Part shown: in pieces, positions 22,158-28,469 of the stretch
Numbering within the stretch: position 1 is the stretch's first letter
Layout: each line of letters starts with the position of its first letter
IMG/VR virus record: IMGVR_UViG_3300001097_000003
Span: 64,001-92,469 of that record
Origin: a virus
DNA length: 28,469 bases
Strand: one strand, 5' to 3'
Notes under the pieces: generated by a model
What the model saw: the letters and a program-made list of their open reading frames with translations, nothing else
Told to the model about the DNA's origin: nothing
Database searches by the model: none
Translations under genes and position numbers: made by a program

Positions 22158-22409
22158 ATAACAATAGTGTGCTACTAAGTTACACCACTTGGATTCCTCT
22201 ATTGTTATGTAATATAAAGAATAATAATAGGATGAATAGTACTACCGAGCGACGGTATAATGTACAATATGTTTATCAGCATCCTAATTTAACTGCATAT
22301 CTAAAAGTTGTAATTACTTACTATTATTCTAATATATAAGATAATAATAGATTAAATACCCTAACCAACGTCGTTCTAGAAATAAGGATTTACATTAACC
22401 TATTATTAT
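22158..22409. repeat. Array of three stem-bounded non-coding units
   Basis: Unit 1 is bounded by ATAACAATAG (22158-22167) and CTATTGTTAT (22199-22208). Unit 2 starts at AATAATAG (22223-22230) and ends at CTATTATT (22321-22328), with an inner TAGGATG/CATCCTA stem (22228-22234 and 22280-22286) and a TACCG/CGGTA hairpin. Unit 3 is bounded by ATAATAATAG (22341-22350) and CTATTATTAT (22400-22409). The closing stems are variants of one sequence, ATAAYAATAG with its complement. The interiors differ and encode no proteins. They look like small structured RNAs or protein-binding sites. Confidence 0.6.
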
Positions 22410-22410
22410 A

Positions 22411-22677
22411 CTATAGAATTATAGCTAATCTACGATGAACTACAACACTAGTACTATCTCTTAATTTAAGAAGATATAAAGTATCTAATTTACTACCGTC
22501 TACGATATTAAATCTACCATAAGTAGCACCTACACTAACTGTATCTCCCGATACATATTGAACTTCATCAAGAGATGCTAATCCTTTAGAATTATCATCA
22601 ACAAATGTAATTTGTACTTTTTCTTTAGCACAAGAAGCAAATCTAGCAATTAATGCTACTAATAGTAACTTTTTCAT
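22411..22677 (-). CDS. Small predicted lipoprotein, 88 residues
   Basis: The N-terminus MKKLLLVALIARFASC ends in a lipobox-like FASC with Cys16, suggesting lipid modification, though Phe at -3 is not ideal. The rest is mostly beta-like with a Gly- and Tyr-containing centre and a hydrophobic C-terminal end. No family recognised. It is the second lipoprotein candidate on this arm. Confidence 0.65.
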   Translation of the reverse strand: MKKLLLVALIARFASCAKEKVQITFVDDNSKGLASLDEVQYVSGDTVSVGATYGRFNIVDGSKLDTLYLLKLRDSTSVVVHRRLAIIL

Positions 22678-22724
22678 AACGATTTGATTTATATAAGATT
22701 AATTGGGTTAATTAGATTTAAAAT

Positions 22725-22750
22725 AAGAATAATCCCTAAGGACTACTCTT
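22725..22750 (-). terminator. Terminator-like hairpin after the 119-residue gene
   Basis: In the minus-strand RNA AAGAGUAGUCC and GGAUUAUUCUU pair over 11 bp (two G-U wobbles) around a UUAG loop, followed by AUUUUAAAUC. It begins 8 bases after the stop at 22758. It is a plausible intrinsic terminator separating the 119-residue gene from the small lipoprotein gene. Confidence 0.6.
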
Positions 22751-22757
22751 AAACGCT

Positions 22758-23117
22758 TTACTTGGCTTTCTTAGCCGGAATAAGGTCTTCTTCAGTAGAT
22801 TCTACAGCACTAGAAGCACCAATAGCACGATTGATTGGATTACCAAGCTTTTTACGCAAATCAATGAATTGCACCACATCTACTGCCTGAATTACTTCAG
22901 TCTGTACATTATCAGGATATTCCGGATCAATAGTGTTTTGGCATAGGTACACTTGATCTTCAATAAGGTTAGCTCTACCAAACATAGTACCATTAATGAT
23001 ACTACCTGATGACTCACCAGCTAGTACAGTACCGATGAATGGCATATTACCATGCTTATCACCTTTGAATGGAGCACCAGATGTTTGTGTAAATTTAGCA
23101 ACGAATAACTTGTTCAT
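22758..23117 (-). CDS. Uncharacterised 119-residue protein, first gene of the leftward arm
   Basis: I do not recognise this protein. It begins MNKLFVAKFTQTSGAPFKGD, has a beta-like N-terminal half with several Gly residues and ends with an acidic then Lys-rich tail (EEDLIPAKKAK). Codon use is less A/T-extreme than in its neighbours, and it has its own terminator-like hairpin, both consistent with strong expression. As the first leftward gene beside the divergent region it is probably early and abundant. A single-stranded-DNA-binding type tail (acidic end) is not present. Confidence 0.72.
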   Translation of the reverse strand: MNKLFVAKFTQTSGAPFKGDKHGNMPFIGTVLAGESSGSIINGTMFGRANLIEDQVYLCQNTIDPEYPDNVQTEVIQAVDVVQFIDLRKKLGNPINRAIGASSAVESTEEDLIPAKKAK

Positions 23118-23529
23118 AATAAATATAGATTAATTAGATTAAAGTATACATCAGGTATACAAGCTGGAGCGAATTACACTATCATGTATAAAACATGACG
23201 GGTGTATCCGATCTCAAAATTATGTAAGGGGAGAGTTTGCTAGGCTATCTTGCAAACATACTCTCATAAATTTTTTAAAAAATTTTTTAAAATTATTAGG
23301 ATATGTCGATTATTATATCTATCTTTGTTACTTAAATAACTCCAGAACCTAATAAAGTTGGAAGCTGGCGCGTAAGGCACCAATTATATTAATTATTACA
23401 ATTAATACTTTGAAAGTACAGTACATTGACTTTCCTCATCTAAAAACCTAGTGGCAGTTTAGAAAACGAGTTTTATTGGCCACTGAATTTTAACCATAAC
23501 CTACTAGCGTAGGATAAAAACTATAAATT
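23118..23529. promoter_or_regulatory. Divergent intergenic region between the two arms
   Basis: No gene is visible in these 412 bases. Leftward genes start at 23117 and rightward genes at 23530, so promoters for both must lie here. Small perfect hairpins are dense: GTATAC/GTATAC and TCATGT/ACATGA on the left arm side, GAGAG...GTTTGC/GCAAAC...CTCTC at 23231-23265, GAAAGT/ACTTTC at about 23411-23433, AGTGGC/GCCACT, and CCTAC/GTAGG just before the plus-strand start. Alternating T6-A6-T6-A4 blocks lie at 23271-23292. TATCTTTG at 23320-23327 matches the Bacteroidota -7 box (TAnnTTTG) on the plus strand, but a -33 TTTG is not clear. An origin of replication is possible. Confidence 0.5.
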
Positions 23530-24063
23530 ATGATTATAAAAAACTTATTATTAACAATATTACTGTTAACTAGTTTATCTACTATTGGTCAAACTGTTAA
23601 TGCAACTATGAATGTAGCTATTAATTCTATAGTTACTTCTACTACAACAGGAAGTCCTAATATAGCTCCTTTTGTAACAGAAAGTGATATAGAAAATGGA
23701 TTAATTACTGATCCAATTAGCTTTGCAGTTAAGTCTAATAGATTGTGGAAGTTAACTACTTCTATTACTAATATAACAGCTTCTCCTATAACAGGAGGTC
23801 CTACAGCTATTACAGCTCCTTTACAACCTTCTAATATATTATGGGGAGTAGTTAACGGATCTAATGGAACAGTGACCTTATTTACTCCTTTTGTAAATAC
23901 TACTAGTACATCGGCTGGACCAGTAGAAGCTAAAACTGGAGTAAGAGGTAATCCTAGTACTACAGGTAATACCTTTACATTAAGATATAAAGTTATACCT
24001 ACCTTTACAGTTGATCCAGCTAATTATGTAGTAGAAGTTACCTATACTTTAAGTAATCAATAG
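23530..24063 (+). CDS. Secreted beta-rich protein with signal peptide
   Basis: The 177-residue product starts with a basic residue and a hydrophobic core, then LSTIGQTVNA, a standard signal-peptide cleavage region at about residue 20. The rest is rich in Thr, Ser, Asn, Val and Pro with beta alternation and ends VVEVTYTLSNQ. This resembles Bacteroidota secreted pilin-like or WxL/DUF4402-like beta-sandwich proteins; the match is by style only. A signal peptide is unusual for a phage structural protein, so it may be a host-envelope-directed factor. It ends TAG followed directly by TAA. A CCTAC/GTAGG hairpin lies in its leader. Confidence 0.75.
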   Translation: MIIKNLLLTILLLTSLSTIGQTVNATMNVAINSIVTSTTTGSPNIAPFVTESDIENGLITDPISFAVKSNRLWKLTTSITNITASPITGGPTAITAPLQPSNILWGVVNGSNGTVTLFTPFVNTTSTSAGPVEAKTGVRGNPSTTGNTFTLRYKVIPTFTVDPANYVVEVTYTLSNQ

Positions 24064-24065
24064 TA

Positions 24066-24218
24066 ATGCAAGAGATAGATGATGTTATTAAATCCCACGT
24101 TCAATCTTGGGAAAAATATGCTGATGAAGTTAATGAATTAGTTAATAACAGTACTATCAGTGTTAATAAAGCTATTAAGTTAGTTATGGTTAGGTATCCT
24201 AATCTATTACCTAATTAA
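24066..24218 (+). CDS. Small uncharacterised protein, 50 residues
   Basis: The ATG lies 2 bases after the upstream stop and opens 50 codons ending in TAA. The product is helical and charged (MQEIDDVIKSHVQSWEKYAD) with no membrane segment. Spacing supports co-translation with the secreted protein gene. No family recognised. Confidence 0.6.
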   Translation: MQEIDDVIKSHVQSWEKYADEVNELVNNSTISVNKAIKLVMVRYPNLLPN

Positions 24219-24270
24219 AATAATTACGATTTTATTTGGAATTGTCAATTATTATTTTTATCTTTGATTT

Positions 24271-24438
24271 ATGAAATTAACAAAGAGATTACTAACAGAT
24301 GAAGAATTAGATAAGTTTCTAGAATTAAGAGAGACTAAAGGAGATAAACAAGCTGCTAAATATATGGCTGGTTTACAAGATAAATTATATACAGATATAA
24401 AAGAAACCAAAACAATTATTATTCATGGCAATAAATAG
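24271..24438 (+). CDS. Small uncharacterised protein, 55 residues
   Basis: An ATG at 24271 opens 55 codons of a charged helical product beginning MKLTKRLLTDEELDKFLEL. It ends in TAG and overlaps the next gene by 14 bases in another frame, a usual packing in this phage. No family recognised. Confidence 0.6.
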   Translation: MKLTKRLLTDEELDKFLELRETKGDKQAAKYMAGLQDKLYTDIKETKTIIIHGNK

Positions 24439-24649
24439 TATTACTAATACAGAAGAAGACGTACAAATTATAAATTGTTTAATTCAAGCATTAGCTTACG
24501 TACAAGAAGTAACAGTTATGCAAGACTCTAAATCAGTAGTTATAGGATCACATAAAGTACCTCATTACTCATATAAGAAAACAGTTATAGAGGGAGAACT
24601 AAGGAATACACTTCTAACTAAATTAGAAGAAAAAGTAAATAAGCTTTAA
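24425..24649 (+). CDS. Small uncharacterised protein, 74 residues
   Basis: The product is a small acidic-to-basic protein with a hydrophobic central segment (QIINCLIQALAYVQEVTV, about 14-31) and a Lys/Glu-rich C-terminal helix. It starts inside the upstream gene and ends 5 bases before the initiator-like tRNA. No recognised family. Confidence 0.65.
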   Translation: MAINSITNTEEDVQIINCLIQALAYVQEVTVMQDSKSVVIGSHKVPHYSYKKTVIEGELRNTLLTKLEEKVNKL

Positions 24650-24654
24650 AATAT

Positions 24655-24729
24655 TGCGGGTTGGAGAAATGGTATCTCGCCGGACTCATTACCCGAAGAA
24701 AGTCAGTTCGATTCTGACACCCGCTACCA
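24655..24729 (+). tRNA. Initiator-like tRNA-Met (anticodon CAT)
   Basis: Acceptor TGCGGGT/ACCCGCT has an unpaired 1-72 position (T-T), the key feature of bacterial initiator tRNAs (normally C-A). The D arm GAGA/TCTC has the A11-U24 pair also typical of initiators. The T arm is GTCAG-TTCGATT-CTGAC and a full ACCA end is encoded. The loop CTCATTA carries CAT with U33. The anticodon stem CCGGA/CCCGA has mismatches at both ends (C27-A43 and A31-C39), so the three G-C pairs of initiators are incomplete. It is transcribed with the packaging-side genes and followed by a terminator. Confidence 0.85.
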
Positions 24730-24752
24730 ATAACAATTCCTTTCTCCCAATT

Positions 24753-24783
24753 AGGTACAAGCAATATAGTTTGTACCTTTTTT
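24753..24783 (+). terminator. Intrinsic terminator after the initiator-like tRNA
   Basis: AGGTACAA (24753-24760) and TTGTACCT (24771-24778) form a perfect 8-bp stem with a 10-base loop, followed by a run of six T residues. This is the clearest intrinsic terminator in the window and ends the transcript containing the secreted protein and tRNA. Confidence 0.8.
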
Positions 24784-24795
24784 ATTTAAAACTTT

Positions 24796-25005
24796 ATGAA
24801 AGTAACACAACTAAATAGTAAACAAAGAGTAACTAGTATTCGTTATGATAGTATAGATACGTTAATAGAACGAGAACCCTATATGATTAGAACTCAACAA
24901 AACTATCTAAATAGAAATAATATAAATGAAGTTATACTAGATACGTTTATAACTTTGACAAAAGATAAATATATATTAAATATTGTATTAGAAAAAATAG
25001 ATTAA
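24796..25005 (+). CDS. Small uncharacterised protein, 69 residues
   Basis: The first gene after the terminator encodes a polar, mixed-charge protein starting MKVTQLNSKQRVTSIRYDS, with a C-terminal beta-like end. No membrane segment, no recognised family. Two bases separate it from the next ATG. Confidence 0.65.
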   Translation: MKVTQLNSKQRVTSIRYDSIDTLIEREPYMIRTQQNYLNRNNINEVILDTFITLTKDKYILNIVLEKID

Positions 25006-25007
25006 AT

Positions 25008-25223
25008 ATGGAAATACAAAAAGTTAAATTAACAAAAGAACAAATAGAATTATTAAAAACAGGTAATATTAATTATTTTGCAAATGGTGATATATATTAT
25101 CACTTACCACAATATTTTAAAGGATCATTAAGTAAGAATATATTTGAAGTTAGTTTTGATAAACCTAAAGTAATTCAAGATAGAGATAATAAATATAAAA
25201 AACAAATAGAAGAAAATATATAA
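25008..25223 (+). CDS. Small uncharacterised protein, 71 residues
   Basis: The product is Lys-, Ile- and Asn-rich. It starts MEIQKVKLTKEQIELLKTGN and contains aromatic beta-like segments (YFANGDIYYHLPQYF). No recognised family. One base separates its stop from the next ATG, so it is probably part of an operon running into the terminase gene. Confidence 0.65.
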   Translation: MEIQKVKLTKEQIELLKTGNINYFANGDIYYHLPQYFKGSLSKNIFEVSFDKPKVIQDRDNKYKKQIEENI

Positions 25224-25224
25224 T

Positions 25225-25551
25225 ATGGCAATTACAAAAGAAACTTTAGTATCATTAGGATTTAAACCTTCTAAAAGAGGAGGAGGTCTAGCTAAACATA
25301 AGAAGTATGATACTTTAATATATCCAATAAACAGTACTGATTTTTTATATATAGGATACAATCAGTTTAAAAGAGAAGTTAATAATAAAGTAATATGGAA
25401 ATCTTTTAAAGCAGAAGAAGGTAGAATTACTTATCCTGTTATATCATTAGGAGATACAGGATATAGTGAGCTTAAAGACTTTATTACCAGATGTCATAAT
25501 ACACAAAAACCAGTAGTTGTAGAAGATAATGATAGACCAGATAATAGCTAA
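25225..25551 (+). CDS. Uncharacterised 108-residue protein
   Basis: The protein starts MAITKETLVSLGFKPSKRGGG and has a Gly-rich basic turn, Tyr-rich strands and an acidic C-terminus (VVVEDNDRPDNS). It overlaps the HU-like gene by 23 bases. Small soluble protein; no domain recognised. Confidence 0.68.
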   Translation: MAITKETLVSLGFKPSKRGGGLAKHKKYDTLIYPINSTDFLYIGYNQFKREVNNKVIWKSFKAEEGRITYPVISLGDTGYSELKDFITRCHNTQKPVVVEDNDRPDNS

Positions 25552-25762
25552 GATAGCTGCTAAGACAAATCAACCTGAAGAAGTAGTAGAAAAGCTTATA
25601 AGATCTCAATTTGATTTTATAGCTGATACTATGAGAGAAGGTAATGGAGAATCAGTTAGATTACAATACTTTGGTATATTTGGAGTTAAACAAAAATCTA
25701 AGGAAAGAATAGATAAACTATATGAGAGAAAACAAGAACTTATCAATCAATCAAAAATATGA
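25529..25762 (+). CDS. HU/IHF-like DNA-binding protein
   Basis: The first 58 residues follow the HU/IHF core: two helices (MIDQIIAKIAAKTNQPEEVVEKLI and following) and the strand pattern SVRLQYFGIFGVKQKSKER, matching the family's V-x-L-xx-FG-x-F element at about 43-51. The protein is 77 residues and ends in a charged helix, so it lacks the long beta arm with the intercalating proline of typical HU/IHF. Such a protein near the packaging genes is a conserved crAss-like feature; it probably compacts or bends phage DNA. It overlaps both neighbours. Confidence 0.8.
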   Translation: MIDQIIAKIAAKTNQPEEVVEKLIRSQFDFIADTMREGNGESVRLQYFGIFGVKQKSKERIDKLYERKQELINQSKI

Positions 25763-26060
25763 TAACTTAGATTACCTAGAAGTCCAAATCATACAAGATA
25801 TATATACTCCTAAGAAAAACGATCCTGATGAATATGATTTAGTCAAAACAGGAGTTAAATCTAGGAAGATTATCTGGAAAGCAGACGTAGCTTCTATAAA
25901 TGAAATGGTTAATAAGAAAGGTAATCCAGTTAGTCATAAAGTACAGATAAAGATTAAAGGAGAAGATGCTCTAATAGTATCTGGTAACTATAAACAACTT
26001 AAACAAGTAATATTTGGATTACCTAAGATAACAGGTAATCTAGGATTTAAATTTTATTAA
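25722..26060 (+). CDS. Uncharacterised 112-residue protein
   Basis: The only usable ATG lies 41 bases inside the HU-like gene; no ATG, GTG or TTG occurs in the first codons after that gene's stop. The body has beta-like alternation (KVQIKIKGEDALIVSGNYKQLKQVIFGL, about 70-97). No recognised domain. Its position between the HU-like gene and the gene before TerL suggests a virion-assembly role. Confidence 0.65.
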   Translation: MRENKNLSINQKYDNLDYLEVQIIQDIYTPKKNDPDEYDLVKTGVKSRKIIWKADVASINEMVNKKGNPVSHKVQIKIKGEDALIVSGNYKQLKQVIFGLPKITGNLGFKFY

Positions 26061-26061
26061 T

Positions 26062-26595
26062 TTGAACTATATAGATAATTTCAATACTGACTTTAGCTTC
26101 TGGGAACTATACCCAGAGTTTAAAGTTATAGAACCTTATAAAGAGTTATATAAGTCTGATAAGAATAAGACTAAGAAAGACTCTTCTATGATGATGTGGT
26201 TTGTAGCCTATTGTTATTCTAAAGCTAGTAAGTTTAGAAACTTAGCTAAAGATGGAATAGATGGTAAACATTATGTAGTAGGAGAAGACTATTGTGATGA
26301 TCCTAATTATTATAGTAAGAATAAAAGTAAACTAGATATAATTATAGATAACTTTATAAAGTCTCAGTTTACTCCTCTAGAACGTCACCTAATGGTTTGG
26401 GATGAATTACTAGATAAAAGAACAGCCTATCTTAAAGAACAAGAATATGACTTTAGTACCTATGAAGATCTAGATAAGATGGCTGTAGGTACTTCTAAAG
26501 TATTTGAAACTATTAAGAAGATATGGGAAGATTTACAGAAAGAAGAAGGAAGTGGTATTGCTAAAGGAGGATCAGTACCTTCATTGAACGATTAA
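26062..26595 (+). CDS. Uncharacterised 177-residue protein upstream of TerL; candidate terminase partner
   Basis: The start is a TTG at 26062, 1 base after the upstream stop; the next Met is more than 40 residues in, so TTG is the best choice. The protein is mostly helical and charged with aromatic residues (FWELYPEFKVIEPYKELY near the N-terminus) and a Gly/Ser-rich C-terminus. Direct placement 6 bases before TerL is where a small terminase subunit often lies, but no DNA-binding motif is visible, so this is context only. Confidence 0.65.
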   Translation: MNYIDNFNTDFSFWELYPEFKVIEPYKELYKSDKNKTKKDSSMMMWFVAYCYSKASKFRNLAKDGIDGKHYVVGEDYCDDPNYYSKNKSKLDIIIDNFIKSQFTPLERHLMVWDELLDKRTAYLKEQEYDFSTYEDLDKMAVGTSKVFETIKKIWEDLQKEEGSGIAKGGSVPSLND

Positions 26596-26601
26596 TAATA
26601 T

Positions 26602-28469
26602 ATGAGTTTCGACTATTTAGATTATAAAAATAAAATACCTTTACAGAAGTGTATAGTTAAATTAGAAAGAATAAATCCTCTTTCAGTTAACTATGAACGT
26701 TTCTGGTTCCATACTATTAAAAGAAAACAGATTGAGGGTTATTGGGTAGATCATAATAATGAATACAAGTGGATACCAGGATCTGTATTTCAATATGTTA
26801 ATTTATGGAATATAGAGATGAAGAAGAAGAATACTTCTTCTAAAGGTAAAGTTATTGGTAAGCCTAGATTAAGAGACTTAGAGTGGATTAAAGGATACGT
26901 CCACGCAGCTGCTAGAGGCTTTAGTGGATTTAAAGAAGATGAGGAATACTCCTGTCATAGAGTCTTATTAGATGAGAACAGAGATGATATAGTTCCTTAT
27001 CTAGACGCTTACATAAGAGAAAATATATTAAGACGAGATGGTAGTTATAAATACTATATACCTGCTTTACAATACCTATATGAATATAAAACTAGGAATC
27101 TAGGTAAACCTTTATTCCATAACGAAGCGAAGAATGTTATTGAAATAGGTGCTCGTAACTATGGTAAAACTGTATGGTCAGGTAATATATCTGGACATAA
27201 CTTCTTAACAGATGGTATAACAGATTATGATGAATGGTGGGTTAATAAGCAACTTCCTAAAGAAGATAGAATCATATATACTACTCAAACATTAATAGCA
27301 GCATCTGATTCTAAGTATGTTAATAATATAAATAAACATATCAAGATAGGATTAGAGAATCTTCCGGGTAAAATGGAAATAGGTGGAGTATTATATCCTC
27401 CTCCATTATCTAAGAAGACTGCTGGTAGCTGGGTAGTAGGTAAAGATATTATAGCTAGATATGAAGAGAAGATTGGTGGTAACTGGGAATATAAAGGATC
27501 AGGTAGTGGATTCCTCCATAGATCATTTAAAGATAATCCTTTTGCAGCTAATGGATCTAGATATGGATTTGGACTAATAGATGAAGTAGGTTTTATGAAT
27601 AACCTAGAAGAAGTTTTAGGACAACTCCATGAATGTACTACATCAGATGGTGAGAAGTATGGAACTATCTGGTTAACAGGTACAGGTGGGTCTATGACAA
27701 ATGGTGCTACAGAACCTACTAAGAAAGTATTCTATGATCCTGATGCAGCAGATTGTATATCATTTGAAGACCAGTTTGAGAACAAAGGTAGAATAGGATT
27801 GTTTATACCTGCTTGGATGGCATTAGATAAGTTCAGAGATGAGTTTGGTAATGTAAATAAAGAATTATCATTAAGAGAACTGATGAGAGAAAGAGAAATA
27901 GCTAAAGCAGCTAAATCAAAACAACCTTACTACTCTCTATTACAAATGAAACCTCTAGTACCTTCTGAAGCTTTCTTAGTAATGACTGGTAATCTATTCC
28001 CAGTAGCAGAACTAAAAGACCATCTAGCCTATCTAGAATCAACAGATCATAAAAAGGATCTTGGTGACAGTGGTTGGATGGGTAGAGATACAGCAGGTAA
28101 AGCTGTATTTAAGATAGATCATAATTTAATACCAGCAGATTACCCAACTAGACAATCAATTGATCCTAAAGGAGCTATTGTAATATGGGAACATCCGACT
28201 GACAAAATAGGATATGGACAATATGTTGCGGGCATTGACCCTTATGACCAAGATAAAGCAGAATCATCCGTATCGTTTGGTTCTATATTTATATATAAAA
28301 GATTTGTTAATGCAGATCAAACGTACCACTTACCAGTAGCAGAGTATACAGGTAGACCAGAATCAGCTAATGAGTTCTATGAGCAATGTAGAAGACTACT
28401 TGAATACTATCAATGTAGAGCTTTATTTGAGAATCAAAACACAGGTATTAAACAATACTTCCAGACCAA
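26602..28469 (+). CDS. Terminase large subunit (TerL), C-terminus cut by window edge
   Basis: The readable 622 codons carry both TerL domains. The ATPase shows Walker A GARNYGKT (183-190), Walker B LIDEVG (325-330) and the coupling motif LTGTGGS (358-364). The RNase H-like nuclease starts with GIDPYDQD (544-551), and FENQN (609-613) supplies the next acidic residue; the last catalytic Asp lies beyond the edge. It cuts concatemeric DNA and drives it into the prohead through the portal. The start is 6 bases after the upstream stop. The N-terminal 170 residues before Walker A are long, as in crAss-like terminases. Confidence 0.95.
   Translation, partial: MSFDYLDYKNKIPLQKCIVKLERINPLSVNYERFWFHTIKRKQIEGYWVDHNNEYKWIPGSVFQYVNLWNIEMKKKNTSSKGKVIGKPRLRDLEWIKGYVHAAARGFSGFKEDEEYSCHRVLLDENRDDIVPYLDAYIRENILRRDGSYKYYIPALQYLYEYKTRNLGKPLFHNEAKNVIEIGARNYGKTVWSGNISGHNFLTDGITDYDEWWVNKQLPKEDRIIYTTQTLIAASDSKYVNNINKHIKIGLENLPGKMEIGGVLYPPPLSKKTAGSWVVGKDIIARYEEKIGGNWEYKGSGSGFLHRSFKDNPFAANGSRYGFGLIDEVGFMNNLEEVLGQLHECTTSDGEKYGTIWLTGTGGSMTNGATEPTKKVFYDPDAADCISFEDQFENKGRIGLFIPAWMALDKFRDEFGNVNKELSLRELMREREIAKAAKSKQPYYSLLQMKPLVPSEAFLVMTGNLFPVAELKDHLAYLESTDHKKDLGDSGWMGRDTAGKAVFKIDHNLIPADYPTRQSIDPKGAIVIWEHPTDKIGYGQYVAGIDPYDQDKAESSVSFGSIFIYKRFVNADQTYHLPVAEYTGRPESANEFYEQCRRLLEYYQCRALFENQNTGIKQYFQT

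Noticed and set aside
22158-22409. CRISPR array
   Set aside because: The repeats are inverted pairs bounding units of different size, not regularly spaced direct repeats with uniform spacers.
22158-22409. Hammerhead ribozymes in the non-coding array
   Set aside because: I looked for the CUGANGA and GAAA core on both strands and did not find it in the right arrangement.
25128-25361. Minus-strand hydrophobic frame
   Set aside because: Antisense to two plus-strand genes in a well-packed operon.
1-28469. Genome-wide reassignment of TGA or TAG
   Set aside because: The large conserved genes (TerL, polymerase, ligases) are intact in the standard code, use TGG for Trp, and genes end in TAA, TGA and TAG. 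Only the frame at 19547-19702 hints at recoding.

Overview
This window is a strongly A+T-rich piece of a tailed-phage genome whose host is most likely a member of the Bacteroidota. The right end encodes a terminase large subunit (26602 to the edge), preceded by an HU/IHF-like protein. The left half encodes a family B DNA polymerase. Replication-side genes all run leftward and packaging-side genes all run rightward from a divergent non-coding region at about 23.1-23.5 kb. Start codons lack Shine-Dalgarno sequences and mostly sit in an A/T-rich context ending TTATG, and two proteins carry lipoprotein-type signals. This layout (opposed arms, HU/IHF gene near TerL, family B polymerase) resembles crAss-like phages (Crassvirales), but no lineage marker was tested and the assignment is an inference.

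Layout. 1-9.0 kb (minus): a tightly packed operon of amide-bond enzymes: two class II glutamine amidotransferases, an Amidoligase_2-type ligase, a phiEco32-type COOH-NH2 ligase, a gamma-glutamylcyclotransferase-like protein, a class I (C26-like) gamma-glutamyl hydrolase/amidotransferase and an ATP-grasp ligase, with two unrecognised proteins. 9-14 kb: an unrecognised 437-residue protein, the family B DNA polymerase and three unknown proteins. 14-19.4 kb: small mostly unknown genes, several membrane-bound. These are interrupted at about 16.48-17.60 kb by a visibly more G+C-rich block that ends beside a tRNA-Thr gene. 19.4-22.4 kb: an RNA-rich stretch holding a two-TGA frame, a glycine-zipper lipoprotein, a circularly permuted tmRNA gene, an aberrant leucine-type tRNA, membrane proteins and an array of stem-bounded non-coding units. 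22.4-23.1 kb: a small lipoprotein and a probably well-expressed 119-residue protein. 23.5-28.5 kb (plus): a secreted beta-rich protein, small proteins, an initiator-like tRNA, a terminator, the HU-like protein, two small proteins and TerL.

Two systems stand out. The first is the permuted tmRNA. Its 3' half (T arm, G3-U70 acceptor stem, CCA) lies upstream of its 5' half, which carries a 15-codon tag ending RLAA and a stop. I am not aware of a described permuted tmRNA in a phage of this host group, but no search was run. With three tRNA genes that all have odd anticodon arms, it suggests a phage programme for keeping translation going under host attack on tRNAs or ribosomes. The second is the amide-ligase operon. 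It contains the enzyme classes needed to build, trim and recycle gamma-glutamyl or other amide-linked conjugates. Its product is unknown; modification of a peptide, cell-wall component or DNA base are all possible.
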